DNA from: Sphingomonas tagetis
Lineage (GTDB): Bacteria; Pseudomonadota; Alphaproteobacteria; Sphingomonadales; Sphingomonadaceae
Assembly (NCBI RefSeq): GCF_024211275.1
Contig: NZ_JAMLDX010000003.1
Location: forward strand, 186,001-250,000
DNA: 64,000 bases
Direction of reading: 5' to 3'
A model generated the notes under the pieces. It was not told the origin of the DNA. It ran no database searches and saw only the letters and a program-made list of their open reading frames with translations. The position numbers were made by a program, and so were the translations under genes. This document shows, piece by piece, positions 41,891 through 49,893 of this stretch (positions are counted from its first letter, which is position 1; every line of letters begins with the position of its first letter).

Positions 41891-42331
41891 CTGAACGAAC
41901 CGGACGACATCGATGCGTCGGCCCATGCCGCGATCGCCGCGCTGACCCGCCACATGGCGGTGCATGGCAAGTCGCGCGACGGCCCGGTGCGTTCGCTCTC
42001 GGCCTATGTCGGCGACCGCTGGTCGACGCTCATCCTGCTGGTGCTCGACACCGGGACCTGGCGGCACGCCGCGCTGCGGCGGGTGCTGGGCGAGATCTCG
42101 CACGAGGGCGCGATTTCGCAACGTGTGCTGACGCTCAAATTGCGGTCGCTTGAACGCGATGGGCTGGTGCATCGTGACACCACGACCGACACGCCGCCGC
42201 GAGTCAGCTATCGCCTGACGTCAAACGGTCAGGGGCTGGTCGGCGAGATCCGCGGGGTGCTCGGCTGGATCGAGGACCACAGTGCCGATGTGGTCGCCGC
42301 ACGCTGCCGCTTCGACGCGCGGGAGATGTGA
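41891..42331 (+). CDS. HxlR-type winged-helix transcriptional regulator, possible CTG start
   Basis: 146 residues if started at CTG 41891. The HxlR helix-turn-helix spans about residues 35-110 (GDRWSTLILLVLDTGTWRHA, ISQRVLTLKLRSLERDGLV). No ATG or GTG exists upstream in frame. The best ribosome-binding site AGGAGGGG (41879-41886) points to CTG; TTG at 41864 is the alternative and adds 9 residues. It is divergent from the SDR-flavoenzyme operon, its likely target, and ends adjacent to the convergent LysR gene. Confidence 0.8.
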   Translation: MNEPDDIDASAHAAIAALTRHMAVHGKSRDGPVRSLSAYVGDRWSTLILLVLDTGTWRHAALRRVLGEISHEGAISQRVLTLKLRSLERDGLVHRDTTTDTPPRVSYRLTSNGQGLVGEIRGVLGWIEDHSADVVAARCRFDAREM

Positions 42332-43318
42332 TCAACCGCGCCGGTTGAACGTATCCGCCTGGAACTCGACCCCGATCCGGCCGTGATCCTGCGACTCGCC
42401 CGGACCCTTGCCGAACAATTCCAGCGCCACGGTGCGCAGCTGGCCGATCATCCACTGAATCGCGAAATCGTTGCGGCTGGTGAGGTGCCACTGGATGCCT
42501 TCGCGGATCGGCGGGATGTCGAACGGCACTTCCTGCGCCGCCAGCGGAAAGCGTTCGAGCACGCGCTCCGCCAGCTTGCGGTGCATCGTCGCCACACGGT
42601 GCGTGCCGATCAGCAGCCCCGGCAGCGAGAGGAAGGTCGGCGCGACCACCTCTATCCGTCGCGCCTGCTTCTGACGGCGCAGGAACCAGTCGTCGAACGC
42701 CGGAATGCGCGAGCGGCCGAAGCGCGTGGTGACATGGCTGAGCTCGAAATAGGCCTCGCGCGTCAATTCCGTCGCGAGCGCAGGATTGGTGGCGTCGCCG
42801 ACCACGAGATAATCGTCCTGAAACAGGATTTCGCTGGGATGATCCGCCGAGAGCGCGAAATCGACCGTCAGCAGCAAGTCGATCAGTCCGCGTTCGAGCG
42901 ATTCGACCGGCGCGCTCGCCATCCCCTGGATCTCGAAACGCATCAGCGGCGCGGTGACCGCGAGCCTCGCGATGACTTCGGTCAGCAGCACTTCGGTCGA
43001 ATAGTCCGACGCCATGATCCTAATCTGGCGGTCGCAGCTTTCCGGTTCGAATTCGGGCGCGACGGCGACCGTCGTCCGGATCTGTTCGAGCACCGCGCGG
43101 ACCGGATCGATCAACTCCTCGGCCCGCGGCGTCAGGATCATCTGCCGCCCCTTGAGCAGCAGCAGCTCGTCCTTGAAATATTCGCGCAGCCGGCCGAGCG
43201 CGCTCGATGTCGCGGATTGCGACAGGCAGAGCCGGTCGGCGGCGAGCGAGACGCTCTTTTCCTCCAGCAATACATCGAGCGCCACGAGGAGATTGAGGTC
43301 GAGCCTCTGAAACCGCAC
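42332..43318 (-). CDS. NodD-like LysR-family transcriptional regulator
   Basis: 328 residues from GTG 43318, with GGGAG 7 bases upstream. The N-terminus RFQRLDLNLLVALDVLLEE and helix-turn-helix SVSLAADRLCLSQSATSSAL are typical of the NodD/NahR branch of LysR proteins. The effector domain spans about 90-328. NodD-branch regulators respond to flavonoids, salicylate or related aromatics. It lies 15 bases downstream of the epimerase gene in the same direction, next to a FAD monooxygenase. It is the best candidate for binding the CTATCG-type sites. Confidence 0.9.
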   Translation of the reverse strand: MRFQRLDLNLLVALDVLLEEKSVSLAADRLCLSQSATSSALGRLREYFKDELLLLKGRQMILTPRAEELIDPVRAVLEQIRTTVAVAPEFEPESCDRQIRIMASDYSTEVLLTEVIARLAVTAPLMRFEIQGMASAPVESLERGLIDLLLTVDFALSADHPSEILFQDDYLVVGDATNPALATELTREAYFELSHVTTRFGRSRIPAFDDWFLRRQKQARRIEVVAPTFLSLPGLLIGTHRVATMHRKLAERVLERFPLAAQEVPFDIPPIREGIQWHLTSRNDFAIQWMIGQLRTVALELFGKGPGESQDHGRIGVEFQADTFNRRG

Positions 43319-43333
43319 GCTCGTTCTCCCGCG

Positions 43334-44257
43334 CTAGTCGAGCGTCGCAAGCGCTCGTCGCACGAGTGTAGCGACACTTCCATCATGCGCAAATCCCGCG
43401 CGTTCGGCGGCGGCGGTGGTCAGGCGCGGATGCGACCCGAACGCGCGTTCGAGGTCGGGGTCGGGCGCACGGCTGACCAGCGAGGGATCGACGCCGCACT
43501 GGCGCGCGATTTCCTCGACAAGATCGCCCATGCGGATCGTCAGCGCGGGCAGCGTCACCGCGCGCGTCGGCGGCAACAGCGCCGTGTCGCAGGCCAGCGC
43601 GGTTACGAAATTCGCCGCGCAGCACTCGACCGACTCCGCCCAGATCGTCGCGTCGGGTGACACCGGGCAGACGAACGGCTCGCTCGCCTTCAGCGCGTGG
43701 AACAGGTCGGACATGAATGCGGACTTCATGCCCGAAGGTCCCTTGGGGCGTGCGAGGATGCCGGGCAGGCGCACGGTCACGCCATCGATCGCGCCGCGAT
43801 TGGACAGCATGGCGACCGCCGTCTCCATCATCGCCTTGTGTCCGCCATAGATCATTCGCGGCGACAACGGCGTGGCGTCGTCGACCCCGCCGGTCGGCAA
43901 CGGATCGCCATAGACCGCGATCGTGCTGGCAAAGACCACGCGGGGACGATTGCCAGCAGCGGCGGCTTCTTCGAGCAGGTCGTACATCGCATCGATGTTG
44001 ATCCGTCGCGAGGCGCCGGGATCGACCTCGGCGGCGCCCCCGGGAACGGTAGCGAGATGGATCAGCGCTTCGCACCCGTCGCGGAGCGCATCGGCACGCA
44101 CCGCCGGATCGCCCAGATCGCCCGCCACCGCGCGGGCTCCCGCAGGGATTGACGACGCGGCCGTGTCCAGTCCGACGACCGGCGGCCCGCCCGCAAGCAG
44201 CCTGGCCACCAGATGGCGGCCGACGAACCCGCCCGCGCCGGTCACTATGATCGTCAT
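43334..44257 (-). CDS. NAD-dependent epimerase/dehydrogenase, D-erythronate dehydrogenase (DenD)-like
   Basis: 307 residues from ATG 44257, with GGAGAGG 8 bases upstream. Extended SDR fold: TGAGGFVGRHLV, DLGD, IHLATVPGG, catalytic YGGHK (YxxxK) after FASTIAVYGDPLP, and RLPGILARPKGPSG. The last two motifs resemble the DenD group that oxidises D-erythronate, but the context (LysR, FAD monooxygenase) fits a dehydrogenase acting on an aromatic-pathway or sugar-acid intermediate. It forms an operon with the LysR gene and is divergent from the monooxygenase. Confidence 0.78.
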   Translation of the reverse strand: MTIIVTGAGGFVGRHLVARLLAGGPPVVGLDTAASSIPAGARAVAGDLGDPAVRADALRDGCEALIHLATVPGGAAEVDPGASRRINIDAMYDLLEEAAAAGNRPRVVFASTIAVYGDPLPTGGVDDATPLSPRMIYGGHKAMMETAVAMLSNRGAIDGVTVRLPGILARPKGPSGMKSAFMSDLFHALKASEPFVCPVSPDATIWAESVECCAANFVTALACDTALLPPTRAVTLPALTIRMGDLVEEIARQCGVDPSLVSRAPDPDLERAFGSHPRLTTAAAERAGFAHDGSVATLVRRALATLD

Positions 44258-44319
44258 CGCCTGTGCCTCTCCATTCGCCGCACGGGCTATTCTGCCAACG
44301 CGCCCAACGCCTGCGAATT

Positions 44320-44329
44320 CTATCGATAG
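44320..44329. promoter_or_regulatory. CTATCGATAG palindrome in the epimerase-LysR / monooxygenase divergent promoter
   Basis: A perfect 10-bp palindrome in the 189-base gap 44258-44446. It is 63 bases from the epimerase start and 118 bases before the monooxygenase start, a place suited to autoregulation by the LysR protein. It is related to the sites at 27286, 31593 and 39147. Confidence 0.5.
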
Positions 44330-44446
44330 CCGGTCATCCACCGCGCGGGACGCTTTGCCGCGACCGATACAGCTCCATCCATTCTGTCGATTTTGCCGCG
44401 GCCGGCCCAACGATTAGCGATCATGACAAAGCGGAGGGGCGCGACG

Positions 44447-45574
44447 ATGATTTCGAGTATTTCCAGCGCGCTGATCGTCGGCGGTGGCGTTGGCGGCATG
44501 GCGGCAGCGATCAGCCTCGCCGAACGCGGCGTGGCGGTCGAGCTGATCGATCTCGACCCTGAGTGGCGAGTCTATGGCGCGGGGATCACGATCACCGGGC
44601 CGACGCTGCGCGCGTACAAGCATCTCGGCATGGTGCGCGACATCGCCGAACAGGGCGCGATCACCAATGGTTCGAGCATCTTCCACTTTACGGGCAAGCA
44701 TCTCCACGACCTCGATGAGCCGGCGCTCGAGGAAGGGCTCCCGGCAACCGGAGGCATCATGCGTCCGGTCCTGCACCATATCATGCAGGGGCGGGTCCGC
44801 GCGCTCGAGGTCCCGGTGCGGCTCGGTGTGACCGTGGACGCGCTGGCCAATGACGGCGGCGGCGTGAAGGTGGTGTTTTCGGACAGCAGCACCGGCCGCT
44901 ATGATCTCGTCATCGGGGCTGACAGCGTGCATTCGCGCGTGCGCTCGCTCGCCTTCCCGCACATGGGCGAGCCCGAGCGGACCGGGCAGGGGTGCTGGCG
45001 CATCTCGATCAGTCGCCCCCCCGGCCTCGAACGCGGCGAATTCTATTTCGGGCATCAATATCCGGTCGGCATCACCCCCTGCGGTGAGGATGCGGTGTAT
45101 ATGTGGATGCTGACTCCACATGTGCGGCGCGAGCGCCATTTCGACGACGCCGAACTCTACGACCAGCTCAAGGCGAATCTCGCCGGGTTCGGCGGCAGCG
45201 CAGGCTGGATCCGCGACAACATGACCCGCGATGACTGGATCAACTACCGGCCGCTGTCGGCCAGGCTGCAGCCCGGGCCGTGGTCGAACGGCCGCATCGT
45301 CCTGCTGGGCGATGCCGTCCATGCGACGACACCGCATCTGGCGTCGGGCGCGGGCATGGCGGTCGAAAGCGCGATCGTGCTGGCCGAGGAACTCGACCGC
45401 GACGTGCCGGCAGAGTCGGCGCTCGCTGCCTATGAGGCGAGGCGCTTCGATCGCTGCAAGGATATCGTCGACACCAGCATTTCCGTCGGCCGCCTCCAGC
45501 TTGAAGGCGGCAGCCCGGACGCGATCGGCGCCCGGATCGGGGCCGCGCTGCACCGGCTCGCCGCACCATTCTAA
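44447..45574 (+). CDS. FAD-dependent aromatic-ring monooxygenase (PHBH-type)
   Basis: 375 residues from ATG 44447, chosen for GGAGG about 9 bases upstream; ATG 44423 and an earlier start add residues without fold support. The three flavoprotein-hydroxylase motifs are complete: GGGVGGMAAAISLAERG (ADP), GADSVHSRVR (DG motif) and VLLGDAVHATTPHLASGAG (GD motif). Such enzymes hydroxylate phenolic rings next to an existing OH, creating the catechol needed by extradiol dioxygenases. Position beside a NodD-like LysR recalls the FdeE/FdeR pair of naringenin degradation in Herbaspirillum; equivalence is inference. Confidence 0.87.
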   Translation: MISSISSALIVGGGVGGMAAAISLAERGVAVELIDLDPEWRVYGAGITITGPTLRAYKHLGMVRDIAEQGAITNGSSIFHFTGKHLHDLDEPALEEGLPATGGIMRPVLHHIMQGRVRALEVPVRLGVTVDALANDGGGVKVVFSDSSTGRYDLVIGADSVHSRVRSLAFPHMGEPERTGQGCWRISISRPPGLERGEFYFGHQYPVGITPCGEDAVYMWMLTPHVRRERHFDDAELYDQLKANLAGFGGSAGWIRDNMTRDDWINYRPLSARLQPGPWSNGRIVLLGDAVHATTPHLASGAGMAVESAIVLAEELDRDVPAESALAAYEARRFDRCKDIVDTSISVGRLQLEGGSPDAIGARIGAALHRLAAPF

Positions 45575-45612
45575 GCAAGGTCAGCCATGTTCGAGCCGCA
45601 AATCTATATCTA

Positions 45613-45627
45613 TATATATGATATATA
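45613..45627. promoter_or_regulatory. AT-rich palindrome TATATAT-G-ATATATA (TATCRTAY family)
   Basis: A perfect 7+1+7 palindrome in an otherwise GC-rich region, 59 bases before the Tat-signal remnant at 45686. On the minus strand it contains TATCATAT, shared with the sites at 49074 and, with one change each, 53159 and 57681. It probably is the operator of a promoter whose gene has been lost. Confidence 0.5.
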
Positions 45628-45685
45628 TTGAAAATGACCTGACGCCGGTTTAGCGTCCCGCTCGATACCGAACGGGAGAGGTGGA

Positions 45686-45924
45686 ATGGTCGATCGCCGA
45701 ACGATGATGAAGGGCGCCGGCGTCGCCCTCGGCATGGCGGTCAGCGCAGCTATGCGCGGATCAGGGGCGCCAACGACCGCATCGACACGATGCAGCCCGA
45801 CCTCGCTTATGCGGACGGGCGCTCCATTCGGTGGACGGGCATAGCGGCAACGGCGCGTTGCTCGCCGCCGAACTCGTGCTGACGGCGCAGGCGCGCGCCG
45901 TCAGCGCGCATCGGTCCCAAAGGC
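45686..45924 (+). pseudogene. Remnant of a Tat-signal oxidoreductase gene (Gfo/Idh/MocA-like)
   Basis: An ATG with GGGAGAGG upstream starts MVDRRTMMKGAGVALGMAVS, a twin-arginine-like signal. The frame then closes early, while the next frame continues as SYARIRGANDRID, a stretch typical of the start of Tat-exported Gfo/Idh/MocA oxidoreductases. After that no frame holds a recognisable protein, and the region ends at the dgoA stop codon. It is therefore a frameshifted and truncated gene relic with an intact upstream operator-like palindrome. The family call is tentative. Confidence 0.55.
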
Positions 45925-46551
45925 CTAGCCGAGCGCCTTGATGAAGGCAGCAGCGCGCGTGCCGACTTCGGCGGCAGTGAAGCCGGGCTTGTAGAGCGCC
46001 GAGCCGAGGCCGAAACCTGCCGCACCTGCGTCGCGCCAAGGCTGCATATTGTCGGGTGCGATCCCGCCGACCGGCAGGATGCGAAGCACCTTGGGCAGCA
46101 CGGCGCGCATTGCCTTGAGCACGGTGGGCGAAGCAGCCTCGGCGGGGAACAGCTTGAGCGCGGTGGCGCCGGCATCGAGCGCGGCAAAGGCCTCGGTCGG
46201 TGTGGCGATGCCGGGCAACGAGACGAGGCCGCGCGCTGCCGACGCGGCGATCACCCCGGGATTGGCGTTGGGCGAGATGATGAGGGTGCCGCCAGCCGCG
46301 GCGACGGCAGCGACATCGGCTTCGCTCAGCACCGTCCCCGCGCCGACCATCGCGCGCCCGGCTGCCGCTTGGGCGAGCCGCGCGATGCTCTCGAGCGGAT
46401 CGGGCGAGTTGAGCGGAACCTCGATCAGCGTGAAGCCGGCGCCGATCAGCGCCTCGCCGACCGGCACCGCCTCGTCCGGCGTCAGTCCGCGCAGGATCGC
46501 GATCAGCGGGCAGCGGGCAAAGGCGGCGTCGAATTCAGCGAGATGGGTCAT
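45925..46551 (-). CDS. dgoA: 2-dehydro-3-deoxy-6-phosphogalactonate (KDPGal) aldolase
   Basis: 208 residues, the length of class I KDPG/KDPGal aldolases. CPLIAILRGLTPDEA at the N-terminus, general base E44 in IEVPLNSP, and Schiff-base lysine K133 in LKLFPAE. VPLNSPDPLESI is the DgoA rather than the Eda pattern. It splits KDPGal into pyruvate and glyceraldehyde 3-phosphate. The ATG overlaps the dgoK stop, and the order symporter-dgoK-dgoA makes one operon. Its 3' end abuts a gene relic. Confidence 0.9.
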   Translation of the reverse strand: MTHLAEFDAAFARCPLIAILRGLTPDEAVPVGEALIGAGFTLIEVPLNSPDPLESIARLAQAAAGRAMVGAGTVLSEADVAAVAAAGGTLIISPNANPGVIAASAARGLVSLPGIATPTEAFAALDAGATALKLFPAEAASPTVLKAMRAVLPKVLRILPVGGIAPDNMQPWRDAGAAGFGLGSALYKPGFTAAEVGTRAAAFIKALG

Positions 46552-47411
46552 GACTGGCTCTCGATGGCGATGATGCCGGCGACGAACGCGGCGTGGCTGT
46601 CGATCAGTTCGGCCTCGCGGCCGTTGGCGCGGATTGCGGCGGCGTAGAGCTTGCCGAGTTCGGGTCCCGACAGGATGTGGACGGTGTCATGTAGCGAAGC
46701 TTCGAGCCGTGCGGCGACGTCGCTGCCGATCAGCAGCCCGCTGGCATAGGATGCGGCGTCCGCATCGTCGCGTGTGCCCAGCATCTTCGCGGCGCGGATT
46801 CCGAACAGCGAAGCGCCGAAATCGCGCTGCTTCGCTTCCTCGACGCCCGCCAGAAATGCGGCATTAGCGCTGACCTCGCCGTGAAGCTGGGCCGCGAGCA
46901 GGCCGTGATTTCGCAACAGCGCGAACAGCTCGCCGGTCATCGCGGTGGTGAAGCCGGCGATGCAGCCCGCCGCCATCTCCGCCCATTTGCAATGCGTGCC
47001 GGGCTGGGCGAGCAGCGCGTCGCCAGGTACCAGCCCGGCCGCCACCGCGCCGAGCAGTTGCACTTCCTCACCGCGCATCACGTCGGGCCGGCCGCCGGCG
47101 AGCGTCGAGACGCCGGGGACGATCGCGGTTTTCGCGTCGATGCGCAGCAGGTTGGCGGCCAGCTCGCCGGCCCCGGCGGGAGCGGCGACATAGGGCGCCA
47201 GCCGCCAGCCGATGTTCGATCCGACCATGCCGGCGAGCAGCATGGGGAGGTCGCCGAACCGTGCCCGGATTTCGGTCACCGCTGCGTCGAAATCCCGCAC
47301 GGCGGTGACGCCGAGATCGTCGCGTTCGGTGCGCGTGACCTCGCCGTTTTGGATTAGATAGACCCGGCGGTTGGTGGTCCCCCAATCAACCGCCAGGAAC
47401 GGCTCACCCAT
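46548..47411 (-). CDS. dgoK: 2-dehydro-3-deoxygalactonokinase
   Basis: 287 residues from ATG 47411. The N-terminal phosphate-binding motif FLAVDWGTTNRRVYL, GMVGSNIGW, PGVST and LLAQPGTHCKWAEM are characteristic of the DgoK family. It phosphorylates 2-dehydro-3-deoxygalactonate for the aldolase encoded immediately downstream with a 4-base overlap. It starts 2 bases after the symporter stop. Confidence 0.92.
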   Translation of the reverse strand: MGEPFLAVDWGTTNRRVYLIQNGEVTRTERDDLGVTAVRDFDAAVTEIRARFGDLPMLLAGMVGSNIGWRLAPYVAAPAGAGELAANLLRIDAKTAIVPGVSTLAGGRPDVMRGEEVQLLGAVAAGLVPGDALLAQPGTHCKWAEMAAGCIAGFTTAMTGELFALLRNHGLLAAQLHGEVSANAAFLAGVEEAKQRDFGASLFGIRAAKMLGTRDDADAASYASGLLIGSDVAARLEASLHDTVHILSGPELGKLYAAAIRANGREAELIDSHAAFVAGIIAIESQS

Positions 47412-47413
47412 GC

Positions 47414-49027
47414 TCACCACCAGGTTGCATAGAGCGCGATCAGGATCAGGATAACGCCGACACCGGCGATGTTGAAGCTGCCCGACGTGCGGAAGCTGAC
47501 ACCCTCCATCGTCACGCGGTTGGCGTCGCCGCGGCCCTTGAACGCGAGGCTCAATCCCACCGCGAGCGCGAGACTGGCAAGGAAGACGATGCCCATCCGA
47601 TCCATGAACGGAATTTCCGGCATCCACATCTTGAACCCATAAGAAAGCGCCACCGAAGTGATCGCCGCGGCAATGGCGCCGGCTTCGCTGGCCTTCTTCC
47701 AGAACAGGCCGAGCAGAAAGATCACCGTGATGCCCGGCGTGAAGAAGCCGGAGAATTCCTGGATGAACTGGAACGCCTGATCCGAATTGCCGAGCAATGG
47801 CCGTGCGGTGAGCAGGGCGATCACCACGGCCAGCGCGGCGACGAGGCGGCCGACCAACACCAGATGCTTTTCGTGGCCGACCGTGCCGCCCGGCGCGTCG
47901 GGGTCACCGGTTACGGTCCGCGCGCTCATCCCGCGCGCCTTGGCGTAGAGATCGAGCGTGAAGATGGTGGCGATCGAGTTGATCTTGCTCGCCGTCGACG
48001 CGATGATCGCGGCGATCAGCGCCGCGAAGACGAGGCCGAGCAGGCCCGGCGGCAGCAGTTTCATCATCGTCGGATAGGCTTCGTCGGGTTTGGCGAGCTC
48101 CGGCGCCAGCACCACCGCCGCGATGCCCGGCAGCACGATGATCACCGGCATCAGCAGCTTGAGATAGGCCGCGAACACCACACCCTTCTGCGCCTCGCCG
48201 AGGTTCTTCGCGGCGAGCGCGCGCTGGATGATATACTGGTTGAACCCCCAATAAGAGAGGTTGGCGATCCACATGCCGCCGACCAGCACCGAAATGCCGG
48301 GGAGGTCCTTGTAGAAGGGATGGTCGCTGGCGAGGATCATGTCGAAATGGCCGGGCACGCGCTCGCTCAGCACGCCGAATCCGGCCAGCACGCCCTGCCC
48401 GCCGCCGATTTGGTTGAGCGTCAGATAGGAAATCACAAGCCCGCCGAGCACGAGCAGCGTGACCTGCACGATGTCGGTCAGCGCCACCGCTTTGAGGCCG
48501 CCATAGAGCTGATAGAGCAGGGCGAAGGCCCCGAGCGCGATCAGCGCTGCATCCTGGTTGATCCCGGCCACCTTGTTCACCGCGATCGAGCCCAGCCAGA
48601 TGATCGAGGTGAGGTTCACGAACACGTAGAGCGCGAGCCAGAACACTGCCATCAGCACCGGCAGCACGCGGCCGTACCGCTGCTCCAGGAACTGCGGCAT
48701 GGTGTAGATCTCGTTCTTGAGAAAGATCGGCAGGAAGTATTTGCCGACGATCAGCAGCGTGAGCGCCGCCATCCATTCATAGGACGCGATGGCGAGGCCG
48801 AGCGCATAGCCCGAGCCCGACATGCCCACGATCTGTTCGGCCGAGATATTGGCTGCGATCAGCGACGCGCCGATCGCCCACCACGGCAGCGACTTGGACG
48901 CCAGGAAATAGTCGGACGTGTCCTTGGCATGGCCCGCTTTCTCGCGGCTCACCCATTGCGCGAGGCCGAAGATGCCGATGGCGTAGACGATCACGACGAT
49001 CAGATCGATTTGCGACAAACTCGTCAT
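47414..49027 (-). CDS. Sodium/sugar symporter (SSS family, vSGLT-like)
   Basis: 537 residues with about 14 membrane helices. SSS features include ASKSLPWWAIGASLIAANISAE in TM1, GGLKAVALTDIVQ, and LIAAIIASTASKINSIATIF, which carries the second sodium-site serines. It resembles the galactose transporter vSGLT. It is the promoter-proximal gene of the symporter-dgoK-dgoA operon, so galactose or a related sugar is the probable substrate. An AT-rich operator-like site lies about 45 bases upstream. Confidence 0.9.
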   Translation of the reverse strand: MTSLSQIDLIVVIVYAIGIFGLAQWVSREKAGHAKDTSDYFLASKSLPWWAIGASLIAANISAEQIVGMSGSGYALGLAIASYEWMAALTLLIVGKYFLPIFLKNEIYTMPQFLEQRYGRVLPVLMAVFWLALYVFVNLTSIIWLGSIAVNKVAGINQDAALIALGAFALLYQLYGGLKAVALTDIVQVTLLVLGGLVISYLTLNQIGGGQGVLAGFGVLSERVPGHFDMILASDHPFYKDLPGISVLVGGMWIANLSYWGFNQYIIQRALAAKNLGEAQKGVVFAAYLKLLMPVIIVLPGIAAVVLAPELAKPDEAYPTMMKLLPPGLLGLVFAALIAAIIASTASKINSIATIFTLDLYAKARGMSARTVTGDPDAPGGTVGHEKHLVLVGRLVAALAVVIALLTARPLLGNSDQAFQFIQEFSGFFTPGITVIFLLGLFWKKASEAGAIAAAITSVALSYGFKMWMPEIPFMDRMGIVFLASLALAVGLSLAFKGRGDANRVTMEGVSFRTSGSFNIAGVGVILILIALYATWW

Positions 49028-49070
49028 CGCTGTTCCCCTCCTTACGACGCCGTGCGCCTTGCCATTGGCT

Positions 49071-49086
49071 AATTATCATATAAATT
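49071..49086. promoter_or_regulatory. AT-rich operator-like site (TATCATAT) between symporter operon and GntR gene
   Basis: AATTATCATATAAATT: outer AATT arms flank the core TATCATAT at 49074-49081. It is 44 bases upstream of the symporter start and 18 bases upstream of the GntR start, the expected position for an autoregulatory GntR operator controlling both directions. Confidence 0.55.
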
Positions 49087-49104
49087 GGGTCTGTCTAGCA
49101 AAGC

Positions 49105-49893
49105 GTGGCGCATTCGCTAAAGAATGTGGTCGGCAAGAGCAGGGAAGGCGAGGATTTGGCGAGCGTACTGACGACCTTGGCTGATGGGGTACGGCCGGAG
49201 CTGGGCCGCAACCTCACATATGGCCTGCTCGACAATCTGGGGCGGGCGATCGTGACCGGCCGGTTCGAGCGCGAAAGCTTCCCGACCGAGGCGGAACTGG
49301 CCAAGCAGCATGGGGTCAGCCGTTCGGTCACGCGTGAGGCGGTGAAGATGCTGACCGCCAAGGGTCTGCTCAGCGCGCGGCCGCGGCAGGGGACAGTGGT
49401 TCAGCCGACCACCTCGTGGAACCTGTTCGACACCGATGTGTTGCGCTGGCTGCTCGAACGGCAGTTTTCGGTCGAGCTGCTGAAACAGTTCAACCAGCTG
49501 CGCGTCGCGATCGAACCCGAGGCGGCGGCGCTGGCGGCGCAGTTTGCGGGTGAGGACGATCTGCAGCGGATCGATCAGGGCCTCGGACGGATGGAGGCCG
49601 CCGACCGCGGTCTCGACGACACGCTGGAATCGGACATCGCGTTCCACGTCGCCATCCTGCGCGCGTCGCGCAATCCCTTCTACGCGCAGTTCCGCGACGT
49701 CGTCGGCACCGCGCTGCGCACCTCGATCCGCTTCACCAACCGGATCAAGGGGCGGACCGCCAGCGTCGCCGATCACGCCGCGGTGCGCGACGCGATCATG
49801 GCGCGCGACCCTGACGGCGCCCGCAATGCGATGCGCTCGCTGATCGGCGATGTGCTCGACCTGATCGAGGAAAAGGGCGACACGGCGGTCTGA
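49105..49893 (+). CDS. GntR/FadR-family regulator (DgoR-like)
   Basis: 262 residues from GTG 49105; a later TTG near residue 17 is possible since conserved sequence begins about residue 33 (LGRNLTYGLLDNLGRAIVTG). Winged helix FPTEAELAKQHGVSRSVTREAVKMLTAKGL is followed by the all-helical FCD effector domain with metal-binding His/Asp (DIAFHVAILRAS, DHAAVRDAI). Divergent from symporter-dgoK-dgoA, it is the likely repressor responding to a galactonate-type sugar acid. The mutarotase relic begins at the base after its stop. Confidence 0.88.
   Translation: MAHSLKNVVGKSREGEDLASVLTTLADGVRPELGRNLTYGLLDNLGRAIVTGRFERESFPTEAELAKQHGVSRSVTREAVKMLTAKGLLSARPRQGTVVQPTTSWNLFDTDVLRWLLERQFSVELLKQFNQLRVAIEPEAAALAAQFAGEDDLQRIDQGLGRMEAADRGLDDTLESDIAFHVAILRASRNPFYAQFRDVVGTALRTSIRFTNRIKGRTASVADHAAVRDAIMARDPDGARNAMRSLIGDVLDLIEEKGDTAV

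Noticed and set aside
45600-45630. Phage attachment site or insertion-sequence end at the AT palindrome
   Set aside because: No integrase, transposase, tRNA or target-site duplication is seen, and the same core recurs in three other promoters of the locus.
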